From Draconibacterium sediminis (GTDB lineage Bacteria; Bacteroidota; Bacteroidia; Bacteroidales; Prolixibacteraceae), in contig NZ_JRHC01000001.1 in the NCBI RefSeq assembly GCF_000949475.1, positions 434,001 through 498,000 on the forward strand: a stretch of 64,000 bases of DNA, in the 5' to 3' direction. A program made the translations under genes and the position numbers. The notes beneath the pieces are model-generated. The model was not told where the DNA came from and searched no databases. It worked only from the letters and a program-made list of their open reading frames with translations. Shown here one piece after another: positions 25,579 through 35,174 of the stretch. Positions within the stretch are counted from its first letter, which is position 1; each line of letters starts with the position of its first letter.

Positions 25579-26361
25579 ATGAAAAAGAAGTGGAAGATTA
25601 TGGAGTATTCTTGTGTCGCCGTGTTTGGTGTATTCATTTTGGGAGTTCTGTTTTCCGGTTGTAATGTAACCGGAGAAGACACTCCGATATTAGATGAAGA
25701 TTCACAGGTAGCTCTGAAAAGCATGTCTTATCTCCCTGAATTCCCTGGAGCCTGGGAATTTGTTCCCGGTTTTACAAACGAATTTGTTGCTTTTGAAACC
25801 GGAAAAGTTTTTGTGTATGAAGGCGAAACTGAAGATGGAATGGAAACCATTAAGGTAACGGTAACAGACCGTACAAAAGAAATAAAGGGAGTAATGACAA
25901 CCGTTGTTACCGATACGGTTTGGCTCGATGGTGAACTTATGGAAGCAACCGACGACTGGTTTGCAGAAGATAATGAAGGAAATGTGTGGTATTTTGGCGA
26001 GTACAGCGAAGAATGGGATGATGAAGAAGAAGAATGGAGCACCGAAGGTTCGTGGGAAGCGGGAGTAGATGGTGCATTACCGGGGATGTTGATGCCTGCC
26101 CATCCTAAAATGGGGATGAAATACCAGCAGGAATTTTACGAAGACGAAGCAGAAGATATGGCCATGGTTATTAATCTGAACAAAACCGTTGAGATTGAAT
26201 ACGATACTTTTGAAGGATGTTTGGAAACCATGGAATGGACTCCACTTGAGCCCGGAGGACGTGAGCACAAGTTTTACGCACCTGGCGTAGGTATGGTTTT
26301 GGAACTGCAACCGAAAGGAGGGAGGATAATGATTGAATTAGTGAGTATTGAGATGCCTTAA
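25579..26361 (+). CDS. Lipoprotein of a conserved unknown family
   Basis: This 260-residue protein has a lipoprotein signal (LFSGC, Cys about 29) followed by a beta-rich domain. Family-like features are VFVYEGETEDG, the WYFGE segment, GSWEAGVDGA and YAPGVGMVLE near the end. Similar exported proteins are common in bacteria, but their function is not known to me. It ends just before a strong terminator and appears to be a single-gene unit. Confidence 0.75.
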   Translation: MKKKWKIMEYSCVAVFGVFILGVLFSGCNVTGEDTPILDEDSQVALKSMSYLPEFPGAWEFVPGFTNEFVAFETGKVFVYEGETEDGMETIKVTVTDRTKEIKGVMTTVVTDTVWLDGELMEATDDWFAEDNEGNVWYFGEYSEEWDDEEEEWSTEGSWEAGVDGALPGMLMPAHPKMGMKYQQEFYEDEAEDMAMVINLNKTVEIEYDTFEGCLETMEWTPLEPGGREHKFYAPGVGMVLELQPKGGRIMIELVSIEMP

Positions 26362-26384
26362 AATTTGCAGCAAGTTAGTATCTG

Positions 26385-26420
26385 CAAAATTGCCTGACTA
26401 TTTACAGTCAGGCAATTTTG
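26385..26420 (+). terminator. Terminator after the unknown lipoprotein
   Basis: A perfect 15-bp stem (CAAAATTGCCTGACT and its complement) with a 6-base loop lies 24 bases after the stop. It can also serve the minus-strand gene ending at 26479. Confidence 0.75.
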
Positions 26421-26478
26421 GTCTGATAAAAAATACCACCTCAAACCAAGCGATATTTTTATAGTTCAAATAAATGTT

Positions 26479-26799
26479 TTAGCTCCTTAGCGTACGTAGC
26501 TTGTGTACCAACGGATCGTCTTTACCCAGTAACCCCTCAATCAGGCTTACCACTGCCGATGCATCTTTGTAGGCATCGTCGAGTTTTTCGTTGGCTACTT
26601 TTGTGGCTGCCATAGCTTCGGCCTGAATTTCTTTTTGCCGGCCTTCGGCACTGTTGGCTTCATCTCTTTTGGTTTGTAACTGTGTTAAACGGTTGGCAGG
26701 GTCGAAACCTACATCGGTTAAACGACTGGTGTTTTGTTCTGTAATTACATAAACTTGCGTAACATAATCGCGTTTTTCTTTTTCGTTTTGCGATCCCAT
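26479..26799 (-). CDS. Small helical unknown protein
   Basis: This 106-residue, highly charged, Ala/Glu/Lys-rich protein is almost certainly helical (coiled-coil-like 40-80). No signal peptide or membrane segment. No family recognised. A single gene convergent with the upstream lipoprotein gene. Confidence 0.65.
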   Translation of the reverse strand: MGSQNEKEKRDYVTQVYVITEQNTSRLTDVGFDPANRLTQLQTKRDEANSAEGRQKEIQAEAMAATKVANEKLDDAYKDASAVVSLIEGLLGKDDPLVHKLRTLRS

Positions 26800-27208
26800 A
26801 ACTAAATTTGTTTTTGTGAATAATTTATTTATTTGCCTGGGTCACCCAATAGCTTGTCAGGGCAAGGGTGGCCCATTTTTTAGTATAGCTTGAATGGTAT
26901 TATTTGTCTGTTTTCGGGTTCATTTCTAATAAGATTCCTGTAATCTGAGTTCGGTTTTTATTCTGTTTTCAATTAACAGTATGTAAGTTAAGATCTTACA
27001 CATAAAAATCAAAATATTCCGTGAAGTATTTGAGTTTGTTGTGAATTTTTGCTCAAAAACCTCCGCTAAATAAAAGAAAGGATCAAAATATAGCACCAAA
27101 ACAGCCTATTTTGTATTAAATACCTCCAAAACATTTGGTGCAACCGGGAAAAATTTCCGAACTTACTACTCCGATGAAACACAAGTACACAACAATTACA
27201 AATATCAA
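26800..27208. other. Intergenic region with no visible gene
   Basis: This 409-base divergent region lies between the helical protein and the VOC lipoprotein gene. It is AT-rich and must hold promoters for both sides, but I see no full -33/-7 pair. A hyphenated CACCAAA/TTTGGTG inverted repeat occurs around 27096-27142. Confidence 0.35.
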
Positions 27209-28078
27209 ATGAAACAAAAAATTAAAGTTATTTCCGCAATTATTGTTTCGGCAATAGTGTTAATGGCTTGTAATTCAGTCATTACCTTTCCCCCGGTGTC
27301 GCAAACACCAACCAACAATCATAATCAGGGGCAGTTTGTTTGGCACGATCTGGCAACCTATGATCCGCTAAGCGCCAAAGATTTTTACGCCGATGTTTTT
27401 GGATGGGAATTTGAAAGCCTTGGTGCCGGCGAAAACATGTATTATGTTATAAAAAATGATGGTGTAGCCATTGGCGGCCTGTTTAAATTAGCCGATGAAT
27501 ATGGCAAAGCAGCCGAGTGGATTGGCTCAATGTCGGTTCCGGATGTTGATGCTGCACTGCAATATAATCAGGCAGCAGGCGGTAAAACCATTTTCAAAAA
27601 AGCAGCTTTTAAAGGACGTGGCGAAACCGCTTTGGTGCAAGATCCGCAAGGTGCATTCATAGCTTTTCTGAATTCGGAAAGCGGTGATCCAAATCCTCGA
27701 CGTGCCGGGAATATCAGCATGAATTCGTGGCTTTGGAATGAGTTGTGGACCAACGACCTGGAGGGGTCAATAGAATTTTACAAAGGATTAACCGGTGCCG
27801 AATCACAGGAAGTTGAAGCTGCCAAAGTGCCGTACTATTTATTTAGCAACGATGGGAATACCTTCTCCGGAGCCATTGGAAATCCTGTTGAAGGTGCCCG
27901 AAGCGCTTGGATGCCCTACATTAAAGTGAAAGATGTAAATGCCACAGTGGAGAAAGCCAAAGCTGCAGGAGCTCATGTAATGATGGAACCTACATCATCA
28001 ATTCGTAAAGGAACCGTTGCCGTACTTATGGATCCAACGGGAGCACAGTTTACAATACAACAATGGATTTTAAGATAA
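27209..28078 (+). CDS. Exported lipoprotein with two VOC (glyoxalase-fold) domains
   Basis: This 289-residue protein has a lipoprotein signal (LMAC). Two vicinal-oxygen-chelate domains follow, about 42-155 (GQFVWHDLATYD to VQDPQGAFIAF) and 170-288 (WLWNELWTNDLE to LMDPTGAQFTI). The domains repeat the FYxxxxG and DPxGAxF pattern. VOC proteins include dioxygenases, glyoxalases and resistance proteins; an exported copy probably binds or changes a small molecule. It starts a row of short lipoprotein genes in the same direction. Confidence 0.85.
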   Translation: MKQKIKVISAIIVSAIVLMACNSVITFPPVSQTPTNNHNQGQFVWHDLATYDPLSAKDFYADVFGWEFESLGAGENMYYVIKNDGVAIGGLFKLADEYGKAAEWIGSMSVPDVDAALQYNQAAGGKTIFKKAAFKGRGETALVQDPQGAFIAFLNSESGDPNPRRAGNISMNSWLWNELWTNDLEGSIEFYKGLTGAESQEVEAAKVPYYLFSNDGNTFSGAIGNPVEGARSAWMPYIKVKDVNATVEKAKAAGAHVMMEPTSSIRKGTVAVLMDPTGAQFTIQQWILR

Positions 28079-28083
28079 GCGTC

Positions 28084-28263
28084 ATGAAGAGAAAAATAAA
28101 ATTAATAATCGTTTTAGTGATTTTGGCAGCCGGATTTACCTTGTCAGCTTGCTTAAACATGCGTTGGGGAGCCAATGCCGGTGTTGATGTTCGCTTTGGC
28201 CCGCATGGCCCGAAACTTGATCCTCACGTCAGTCTTGATATGTACAGTGGAGGCCGGTTATAA
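28084..28263 (+). CDS. Very small lipoprotein
   Basis: From the ATG at 28084 the protein has 59 residues, with a lipoprotein signal (LSAC) and a short conserved-looking tail (NAGVDVRFGPHGPKLDPH). It starts five bases after the VOC gene stop, so it is co-transcribed. Function unknown. Confidence 0.65.
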   Translation: MKRKIKLIIVLVILAAGFTLSACLNMRWGANAGVDVRFGPHGPKLDPHVSLDMYSGGRL

Positions 28264-28291
28264 GAAACTGTTTAACGTTAAAACTCAAGAA

Positions 28292-29308
28292 ATGAAAAAT
28301 ATATTAATAGTTGGAATTATTCTACTTTTTGCTGCTTGTAATCCGGGCGAAAAAGCAGCTATTTATTGGGTGAATAGTTATCGTGTCGACTGTGTTGGAG
28401 TAGGCCCGATGAAATGTATGTTGGTTCAAAAAGGTGAAACTCCTGAACCCGGTAAATGGACCAACTTCTATTCAAAGATTGAAGGTTTTGAATACGAACC
28501 CGGATTTATTTACAAGCTGAAAGTAAAAGAGGAACAGCTTGAAAATGTTCCTGCCGATGCTTCGTCGATTAATTATACTTTGGTGGAAGTGCTGGAGAAA
28601 AAAGAAGATACCAAACTTGCTTTGGATGGAAGCTGGGAGGCCCTTAAAATAAATGGATCGGTGATTAAATTACCACGGTCGCGTGGTGCCGGAGTGCTAC
28701 CCAATTTGCAAATTAATATTCGCGACATGCAAATAAGCGGCATCGATAACTGCAACAATTTCACCGGACAAATTATAGCAATTAATGGAAATACCATTGA
28801 GTTGGGTGCCATAGCCGGTACACAGAAAATGTGCCCTGACATGAGCATTTCAAAAGCGTTTAACGAAGCGCTACTTGCTGTAAAAAAGTATGAGTTGAAA
28901 GAAAACAGCTTGGTATTTACCGATGAATCGGGCACCGAGTTGTTGGAGTTTACCAAAGCCACCGAAGCAAAAGTTTTGCTGAATGACATTTGGGTAGCCG
29001 AAATTGTTGATGGAGAAACAGTAGCCGATGCAGATAAAGCACCACGACTTGAAATTAACAGTGCCGAAATGAAAGCAATGGGAAGCGATGGGTGCAATAA
29101 TTTTACCGGGGCTATAGCAACATTAACCAACAACGAGCTGGTATTTGGCCCGCTGGCCGGCACCCGAAAAATGTGTCCCGACATGACCTTTGCCGATAAA
29201 TTCAATAAAGTAATTCCACAGGTTCGTAGTTATAAAATTGCGAATATGAAACTTACGCTGCTCGACGAAAAGGGCGAAGTTTTGCTGGTATTAAAAAAAG
29301 TGGATTAA
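28292..29308 (+). CDS. Lipoprotein with DUF4377 and two META domains
   Basis: The frame is open further upstream, but the ATG at 28292 starts a clear lipoprotein signal (FAAC), giving 338 residues. An N-terminal DUF4377-like part (about 25-105, VDCVGVGPMKC) is followed by two META/HslJ-type domains (about 110-220 and 230-335). Each contains DNCNNFTG or DGCNNFTG and later TxKMCPDM. META lipoproteins are linked to heat or antibiotic stress in enterics. The internal duplication is clear. Confidence 0.85.
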   Translation: MKNILIVGIILLFAACNPGEKAAIYWVNSYRVDCVGVGPMKCMLVQKGETPEPGKWTNFYSKIEGFEYEPGFIYKLKVKEEQLENVPADASSINYTLVEVLEKKEDTKLALDGSWEALKINGSVIKLPRSRGAGVLPNLQINIRDMQISGIDNCNNFTGQIIAINGNTIELGAIAGTQKMCPDMSISKAFNEALLAVKKYELKENSLVFTDESGTELLEFTKATEAKVLLNDIWVAEIVDGETVADADKAPRLEINSAEMKAMGSDGCNNFTGAIATLTNNELVFGPLAGTRKMCPDMTFADKFNKVIPQVRSYKIANMKLTLLDEKGEVLLVLKKVD

Positions 29309-29371
29309 AGAGTATGATTTCGTAAATTGTAGATCAGTAGTGAACAATGTATAACCAAAACAGATATTAAA

Positions 29372-29800
29372 ATGGAAAAAAAAGTAGTATTTATAATTGC
29401 GATTATTATCGCTTTTGCCGTTCAATCGATGGCACAACCCGGCGACGACTGGATTAAACTGGGCGAAAAAAATGTGGCTTTTAAAGCAGATAAAGACAAA
29501 GTTACCTTAACCGGAAAAGAACGTAATGTCTCTAAAATTAAAATTACCTGTGTTCAGGGAGCGGTAAAAATCAAAAAGATTCATGTAAAAATGTCAGATG
29601 GCGAGAAGAAAGAAATCGACCCGGCTGCCGGAGTGCTTAATAAGGGAATGTCGACCATGAATTTTGATTTGCCCGGAAAAGACAATAAACTAACCGACCT
29701 GGAATTGGAATACGATTCGATGGGAACCATTGTAACCAATAAGCGTGCAAAGGTGGAGATTTGGGGCAAAAAACGTAAGGAGGATAAAAAGAAGGACTAG
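29372..29800 (+). CDS. Exported DUF2541-like protein
   Basis: This 142-residue protein has a signal peptide (to about residue 21) and one small beta-rich domain with WIKLGEKNVAF, ITCVQGAVKIKK and a conserved ending KRAKVEIWGKK. It resembles DUF2541. Soluble periplasmic; function unknown. It belongs to the row of envelope genes. Confidence 0.7.
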   Translation: MEKKVVFIIAIIIAFAVQSMAQPGDDWIKLGEKNVAFKADKDKVTLTGKERNVSKIKITCVQGAVKIKKIHVKMSDGEKKEIDPAAGVLNKGMSTMNFDLPGKDNKLTDLELEYDSMGTIVTNKRAKVEIWGKKRKEDKKKD

Positions 29801-29916
29801 TATTATGCTCTTAGGAATTATGAATTTCGGAGTGGATTAAATTAGTGCTAAAACCTACGAAAAATTCTATACCTGAATTGAGAATATAAATGTTATTGAC
29901 AACAAATATTAAAAAT

Positions 29917-30708
29917 ATGTATCGATTTGCTCGTGTATTATTTCTGGCTATGGTTACGCTTTGTCCGTTTCTTGTTACCGGGCAGGATGAAGCTAAAAAC
30001 GAAGCTGCGGAATTGGCAAAAAAGCTGTCAAATCCGATTGCCAGCCTTATCAGTCTTCCGCTACAAAATAACCTGGATGTGGGAATTGGCGAATTTAACG
30101 GATCCAGAAATACCTTAAATATTCAGCCGGTAATCCCCGTGTCTCTTTCTGAAAATCTTAATCTGATAACGCGCGTTATTTTGCCGGTGTATACCCAATA
30201 CGACATCAGTGGAGAAGGTACCAGCCAAAGTGGGATTGGCGATGCGGTAATTAGTGGTTTTATCAGCCCAAAAGTGTCAAAAATAACCTGGGGAGTGGGG
30301 CCTGTTCTTCTGCTTCCAACCGGAGGAGATGCATTTTCGGCTGACAAATTTGGGATTGGGCCTACTGCTGTGGCACTTTATCAAACCAACGGAATGACGT
30401 TTGGCGGATTGGTAAACCAGATTTGGAGTCTGGATGAAAACAACACGGTTAGCAATATGTTCCTTCAGCCATTTTTTACCTATAACTGGAAATCGGGTGC
30501 CGGTATTGGCGCTAACCTGGAACTCACCCAAAACTGGAAAGCCGAAACTACCAATGTGTGGCTGAACCCTGTAGTTAGTGCAGTTACTTCCATGGGAAAA
30601 CAGAAAGTGCAGTTTGCTATTGGTCCGAGATTTAATCTTGCCGCGCCCGACCATGCCAAATCGAAATTTGGTGTACGTTCTGTACTTGTATTTTTATTTC
30701 CAAAATAG
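29917..30708 (+). CDS. Outer-membrane beta-barrel of the 'neuromedin U'-annotated family
   Basis: The upstream ATG at 29890 is possible, but the one at 29917 begins a normal signal peptide (263 residues). After it come the family marks ELAKKLSNPIASLISLPLQ, NIQPVIPVSL, GIGDAVISGFISP and VGPVLLLPTGG, with a C-terminal VFLFPK. Alternating beta-strands fit an outer-membrane barrel with a possible channel or transport role. Followed 15 bases later by a lipoprotein gene. Confidence 0.8.
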   Translation: MYRFARVLFLAMVTLCPFLVTGQDEAKNEAAELAKKLSNPIASLISLPLQNNLDVGIGEFNGSRNTLNIQPVIPVSLSENLNLITRVILPVYTQYDISGEGTSQSGIGDAVISGFISPKVSKITWGVGPVLLLPTGGDAFSADKFGIGPTAVALYQTNGMTFGGLVNQIWSLDENNTVSNMFLQPFFTYNWKSGAGIGANLELTQNWKAETTNVWLNPVVSAVTSMGKQKVQFAIGPRFNLAAPDHAKSKFGVRSVLVFLFPK

Positions 30709-30722
30709 AAAAATATTGAATT

Positions 30723-31346
30723 ATGAAACGTAAATGGATAGTTGCAGCTCTTATTAGTCTGTTATTTTCAGCTTGTGTTCCAACAATGAAATACACCTGG
30801 ACAAAAGAGAATTACACCGCAAAAAGTTTTGATAATATTTTGGTTTTGGCCATTTCTCAAAACCTGGAAGCCCGGACAGTTTTTGAAAACACCATTGTGA
30901 AAGCTTTGCAGGAAGAAGGATTTCAGGCAGAGAACAGTTTGAAATTATTTCCGCCTGTTGTTAGTATCGACAAACTAAGCGAGGAGGGAATCGAGTCGAA
31001 GATCAAAGCATCCGATTACGACGCTGTAATTGTATCGAGCCTTGTGGATGTGCAATCGCAGGAAGTTTATGAGTACGACAGTTTCTATCGCCCCTATCCT
31101 TATTTTTTTCCACGGCACATTTATTACGGTTATGGTTATGTTTACCGCCCGGGTTATTACCGGCAGGAAACTTCTTTTGTAATTGAATCGCGTTTGTTCG
31201 ATACGGCTGCAACAACAAAAGAAAATGCCATTATCTGGTCGGGACAATCCGAATTAATCGATCCTGTTTCGTACGAATCAGGAGCAAAAGATCATGCCTA
31301 TTCAATGGTGAAAACCTTGTTAAAATCAGGAGTTTTAAAACAATAA
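30723..31346 (+). CDS. DUF4136-like lipoprotein
   Basis: This 207-residue protein has a lipoprotein signal (FSAC). The body is the alpha/beta type seen in DUF4136-like lipoproteins (KSFDNILVLAIS, YDAVIVSSLVDV), interrupted by a Tyr/Pro-rich loop of about 30 residues. It is similar in plan to the lipoproteins at 35.2 and 38.6 kb, so the region has three copies of this type. Confidence 0.7.
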   Translation: MKRKWIVAALISLLFSACVPTMKYTWTKENYTAKSFDNILVLAISQNLEARTVFENTIVKALQEEGFQAENSLKLFPPVVSIDKLSEEGIESKIKASDYDAVIVSSLVDVQSQEVYEYDSFYRPYPYFFPRHIYYGYGYVYRPGYYRQETSFVIESRLFDTAATTKENAIIWSGQSELIDPVSYESGAKDHAYSMVKTLLKSGVLKQ

Positions 31347-31370
31347 TCGTCAAACGAATTAAATTAATTT

Positions 31371-32060
31371 TTAATCGGGTTTAGCCACTCCGATCGGAAC
31401 ATTTACTTTTAAAAGCAAGGAGTGATGAAGACTTGATGAGCGGTTTTTGAACACATCGGTCAGTCCCTGGTAGTAGCGAACTCCAATGCTCCAGCCTGTA
31501 CCGCGAAAAAGTTTGTACCCGGCACCAACGGCAACGCCGGCATTAAACCAGTTCAGCAAGTCTTTATTATAGTCTTTTATTCTGATGTCTTTGTTGTCTT
31601 CGTCCGACGAAAAGGCTACCCATCCTTTGTACAACCAACCCACTTGAGGGCCGGCTTCCACGTAAATGTGGTTATCGAATTTGTAGTTGGCCAAAACCGG
31701 CACCATAAAAGCATTCACCTTTTGGTTGTATCTGCCTTCCACATTGTATGTCTCTGCTTCCAGAAATTCTAGATCAGAAGCCGAAAGATTACGCATTCCA
31801 AGGTTCGAAATGCCCTGAAATCCGGTGTGCAGAAACCAGCTGTCTTTCACTCTTATATCGAAATACATTCCAAGGTTAAAGGCACGGAGGTTTCCGGTGT
31901 TATCAAATCCGTTAACGTTCGTGAAGTCTAATCCTCCTTCAAGTCCAAACTCAATGTTAGGAGAGTTTAACTTGTCGCCCAGCAGCAAAGAAATGATTAT
32001 CTGTGCGCCTGATAGGTTAGCCAGCAGAAGAAATGTGCTTATGATCAGTATTCTCTTCAT
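31371..32060 (-). CDS. Porin-family outer-membrane beta-barrel
   Basis: This 229-residue protein has a signal peptide (to about residue 19). Alternating strands such as GLEGGLDFTNV, MVPVLANYKF, EAGPQVGWLY and NAGVAVGAGY are typical of the Bacteroidota OMP_b-brl_2 family. Likely a small structural or porin barrel. Convergent with the DUF4136-like gene. Confidence 0.8.
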   Translation of the reverse strand: MKRILIISTFLLLANLSGAQIIISLLLGDKLNSPNIEFGLEGGLDFTNVNGFDNTGNLRAFNLGMYFDIRVKDSWFLHTGFQGISNLGMRNLSASDLEFLEAETYNVEGRYNQKVNAFMVPVLANYKFDNHIYVEAGPQVGWLYKGWVAFSSDEDNKDIRIKDYNKDLLNWFNAGVAVGAGYKLFRGTGWSIGVRYYQGLTDVFKNRSSSLHHSLLLKVNVPIGVAKPD

Positions 32061-32260
32061 TTATCAGTTTTACAAACGATTTGTCCTGAATTAAACAAGT
32101 GTATACAAGATAGGAATAAAACCAATGATGGGCAATGCCTTGTGAACAGTAAAAAGAACATTTGTTTAAGGGGTATGCGGGTAATTTTATTTGCGATTCA
32201 GAATTAAAAGTCCGAACTTTTGTATTGTGATTTTATCAAACATAATCAATTTATTTTTTC

Positions 32261-32863
32261 ATGAGAAAAACCTTTGTTACAATGCTTTTCCTGTTTTCCG
32301 GATGGGCACTTTTTGCGCAGAGCATTGAAGTAACACCAATTTTCGGCTATTCAATTGCCGGGAAAGTACAAAATTACGGGCGTTACTTCGATGTAAAAAA
32401 CGATGCACTTTACGGTGGTTTATTCAGTGTGCAGTTTGATGATATGATGTATGCCGAATTGAGTTACGAACGAAGCGATACAAAAGGAAATACTTTTTTG
32501 AACACGGTTGATATGGCCGTTGAGCACTACCAGGTTGGTATGCTTCGCGAATTCTCGGCCGGAACAGTAGTGCCGTTTGCCAAAGTAAGTTTTGGTACAT
32601 CGCGTTATGTGCAAACGTCGGGTGGCGACGAGCGCACATGGCTTTTCTCCGGAGGAATCGGGGCAGGTGCCAAGGTATTTCTTTCCGACAGGGTTGGCCT
32701 GCGCTTGTTTACCAACCTGATGTTGCCACTTGAATTTGATGGCGCCGGGTTTTGGTGTGGAATCGGAACAGGTGGGAGTGGATGTTCCGGTGGAGTAAGT
32801 TTTAACGTGCCCATAGTACATTGGGATTTAGGCGCCGGGTTAATTATTCGTTTACAAGACTAG
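32261..32863 (+). CDS. Outer-membrane beta-barrel protein
   Basis: This 200-residue protein has a signal peptide (about 1-19, ending FAQS) and repeated amphipathic strands (for example FGYSIAGKVQ, YHVG-type strands, GIGAGAKVFL). It lacks a recognisable enzyme motif and is probably a small outer-membrane barrel. It is followed 19 bases later by the large exported protein. Confidence 0.7.
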   Translation: MRKTFVTMLFLFSGWALFAQSIEVTPIFGYSIAGKVQNYGRYFDVKNDALYGGLFSVQFDDMMYAELSYERSDTKGNTFLNTVDMAVEHYQVGMLREFSAGTVVPFAKVSFGTSRYVQTSGGDERTWLFSGGIGAGAKVFLSDRVGLRLFTNLMLPLEFDGAGFWCGIGTGGSGCSGGVSFNVPIVHWDLGAGLIIRLQD

Positions 32864-32882
32864 AAACAAATTAATTTATACT

Positions 32883-35114
32883 ATGAAGACTTTACGGTTT
32901 ATTTGCCTTTTACTGGCTACGCTTACCGCTTTTACGGCAAACAGCAAAGAAAAGCTTGTTTGGCCGCGCGAAATTGAGGCCTCAGGAAATGTAATTACGC
33001 TTTACCAGCCACAACTCGAGTCGCTGAACGGAAACATGCTCGATGGCCGGATGGCTGTTTCGATTAATACGAAAGACGACGAAATGATTTTTGGTGCCTT
33101 GTGGTTTAGCGCAACGCTTTTAACCGATATGGAAAACCGGACAGCCGACCTGGTAAAACTGGAAATTCCGATGGTAAAATTCCCTGATGTGGAAGATGAA
33201 TCAAAACTGGAAAAGCTTAAGGAATTGGTTATCGCAGATTTGGAAGCTCTGGATGTGCAAATGTCGCTCGATCGTATTTTGGCCGACCTCGAAAATGAGG
33301 AAAACCTGGAATTGTTGAATGACCAACTCAACAACAATCCGCCCGAAATTTATTATCGCTCGTCGCCATCGGTGTTGGTGATTATCGATGGTGATCCGAT
33401 TATGAAAACGGTGGAAAACTCAAGCCTGGAATATGTGCAGAATACACCTTTCCTGATTCTGAAACGGAAATCGGATTATTTTCTGAAAGGTGGAGATTAT
33501 TGGTTTACGGCCTCTGATGTGTTGAGCAAAGATTGGAAACAAACCAAGTCGGTTCCGAAAGAGGTGAAAAAGGTGGCCGATAAAATGATGGAGAAAGAGA
33601 AAGAACCGGAAGTTGAAGGAAGCGATGCGATTCCGGAGATCATTGTTAGTTCGGTACCTGCCGAGCTCATCAGTTCTGACGGTAAACTGGAGTACGAAAC
33701 CATAAAAGGCACATCGCTGCTGTACGTGAAAAACTCGGAAAACGATATCATAATGGACATCAATTCGCAGAATCATTTTGTGTTGCTGAATGGAAGGTGG
33801 TTTAGCTCAAAAACACTGGCCGATGGCGATTGGGCATTTGTAGAGCCGAATGATCTGCCCGAAGATTTTGCTAAAATTCCGGAAGATGAGTCGATTGCGA
33901 CAGTAAGAGCCAGTGTGCCGGGAACACCCGAGGCAAAAGAGGCAAAATACGAACAGCAAATGCCGCAAACTGCAGTAGTTGATCGTAAAACAGCAACGGT
34001 TACTGTGGAATATGATGGTGATCCTAAATTTGAGAAAATTGAAGACTCAGAAGTGGAATATGCTATAAACACGGCAAGCACAGTATTGCGCATTAAAGGA
34101 AAATATTATTGTGTCGACGATGGAATCTGGTTCGAATCAACAAAAGCAAGCGGCCCGTGGATTGTTAGCGATTCGCGTCCTGTAGAGGTGGATGAAATTC
34201 CGCCAAGCGCCCCGGTTTACAACGTAAAATATGTGTATATCTACGATTCAACGCCCGATGTGGTTTATGTAGGTTACACACCAGGATATTGCCACTCGTA
34301 TTGGTACAATGGCTGCGTTTTTTACGGAACCGGTTATTACTACCGCCCATGGTATGGCAGTTACTATTATCCGCGCCCGTGGACCTTTGGTTTTGGTGTA
34401 CACTACAATCCGTACACAGGTTGGGGCTTTAATGTAGGATTCAGCTACGGATGGTTTCATATGAATTATTACGGTGGAGGTTATGGCTGGTGGGGGCCGG
34501 CAGGTTATCGTCACGGATACCGCCATGGCTATCATCACGGGTATCATCATGGCTACCGCGATGGCTATTTGCGGGGTTACGCAGGTGGTTATGCCAACGG
34601 CCGGTACAACTCGCGAAACATTTATAACCGCAGAGACCGTGGAATAAGAAGTACAAGCGATGTGCGAAATACAAATCTGCCCAACCGCAGAGACAATGTT
34701 TCTTCGCGCCCGTCATCTCGCCCGAACAATGTTTATACCGACCGCGATGGAAACATCATGCGTCGTGATAACAACGGCAACTGGCAGCAGGAGAATAAGC
34801 GGCCAAGCACACGTCCCGATCTGCCAAACAAATCGGGAAATACCAATGCAACGCGTCCAAGCACACGCCCAACTCAACCAACGCAGCGCCCGTCGACCCG
34901 GCCAACTCAGCCAACGCAAAGGCCAGCAACAAGACCAACGCAACCCACTCAGCGTCCGTCGGCAAGGCCATCAACGCGACCAAATACTTTAGAGCGTGAT
35001 TTTAACAGCCGAAACAGGGGTACAACCCGGTATAATAATTTTAGGAATACCCGACCGACAACTACTCCGCGAAGCCGCCCAATGCCAACACGAGGTGGTG
35101 GAATGAGACGATGA
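32883..35114 (+). CDS. Large exported Tyr/Gly/His- and Thr/Arg/Pro-repeat protein
   Basis: This 743-residue protein has a signal peptide. The first roughly 430 residues hold three related folded repeats, each near VEYDGDPKFEK- or VIIDGDPIMK-type strands and ending in a Trp-rich FWFSSK-like strand. Then comes a Tyr/Gly/Trp/His-rich segment (about 450-580, with HGYHHG repeats), an Asn/Arg-rich stretch and a C-terminal (TRPTQPTQRPS)n tail. Some databases label such proteins carbohydrate-binding V/XII-like. Likely cell-surface or matrix; metal binding by the His-Gly repeats is possible (inference). Confidence 0.75.
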   Translation: MKTLRFICLLLATLTAFTANSKEKLVWPREIEASGNVITLYQPQLESLNGNMLDGRMAVSINTKDDEMIFGALWFSATLLTDMENRTADLVKLEIPMVKFPDVEDESKLEKLKELVIADLEALDVQMSLDRILADLENEENLELLNDQLNNNPPEIYYRSSPSVLVIIDGDPIMKTVENSSLEYVQNTPFLILKRKSDYFLKGGDYWFTASDVLSKDWKQTKSVPKEVKKVADKMMEKEKEPEVEGSDAIPEIIVSSVPAELISSDGKLEYETIKGTSLLYVKNSENDIIMDINSQNHFVLLNGRWFSSKTLADGDWAFVEPNDLPEDFAKIPEDESIATVRASVPGTPEAKEAKYEQQMPQTAVVDRKTATVTVEYDGDPKFEKIEDSEVEYAINTASTVLRIKGKYYCVDDGIWFESTKASGPWIVSDSRPVEVDEIPPSAPVYNVKYVYIYDSTPDVVYVGYTPGYCHSYWYNGCVFYGTGYYYRPWYGSYYYPRPWTFGFGVHYNPYTGWGFNVGFSYGWFHMNYYGGGYGWWGPAGYRHGYRHGYHHGYHHGYRDGYLRGYAGGYANGRYNSRNIYNRRDRGIRSTSDVRNTNLPNRRDNVSSRPSSRPNNVYTDRDGNIMRRDNNGNWQQENKRPSTRPDLPNKSGNTNATRPSTRPTQPTQRPSTRPTQPTQRPATRPTQPTQRPSARPSTRPNTLERDFNSRNRGTTRYNNFRNTRPTTTPRSRPMPTRGGGMRR

Positions 35115-35119
35115 GGCAT

Positions 35120-35156
35120 AAAAAAGAGCAGATATTTTTGATATCTGCTCTTTTTT
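35120..35156. terminator. Bidirectional terminator
   Basis: A 16-bp perfect stem (35120-35135 with 35141-35156) closes a 5-base loop, with A and T runs on the two sides. It serves the repeat-protein gene on the plus strand and the DUF4136-like lipoprotein gene on the minus strand. Confidence 0.8.
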
Positions 35157-35174
35157 CGTTTTGTCTCGACTCTA

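Noticed and set aside
28175-28291. Longer N-terminus for the META lipoprotein
   Set aside because: The extra codons overlap the preceding small lipoprotein gene, and the ATG at 28292 opens a clear lipoprotein signal.
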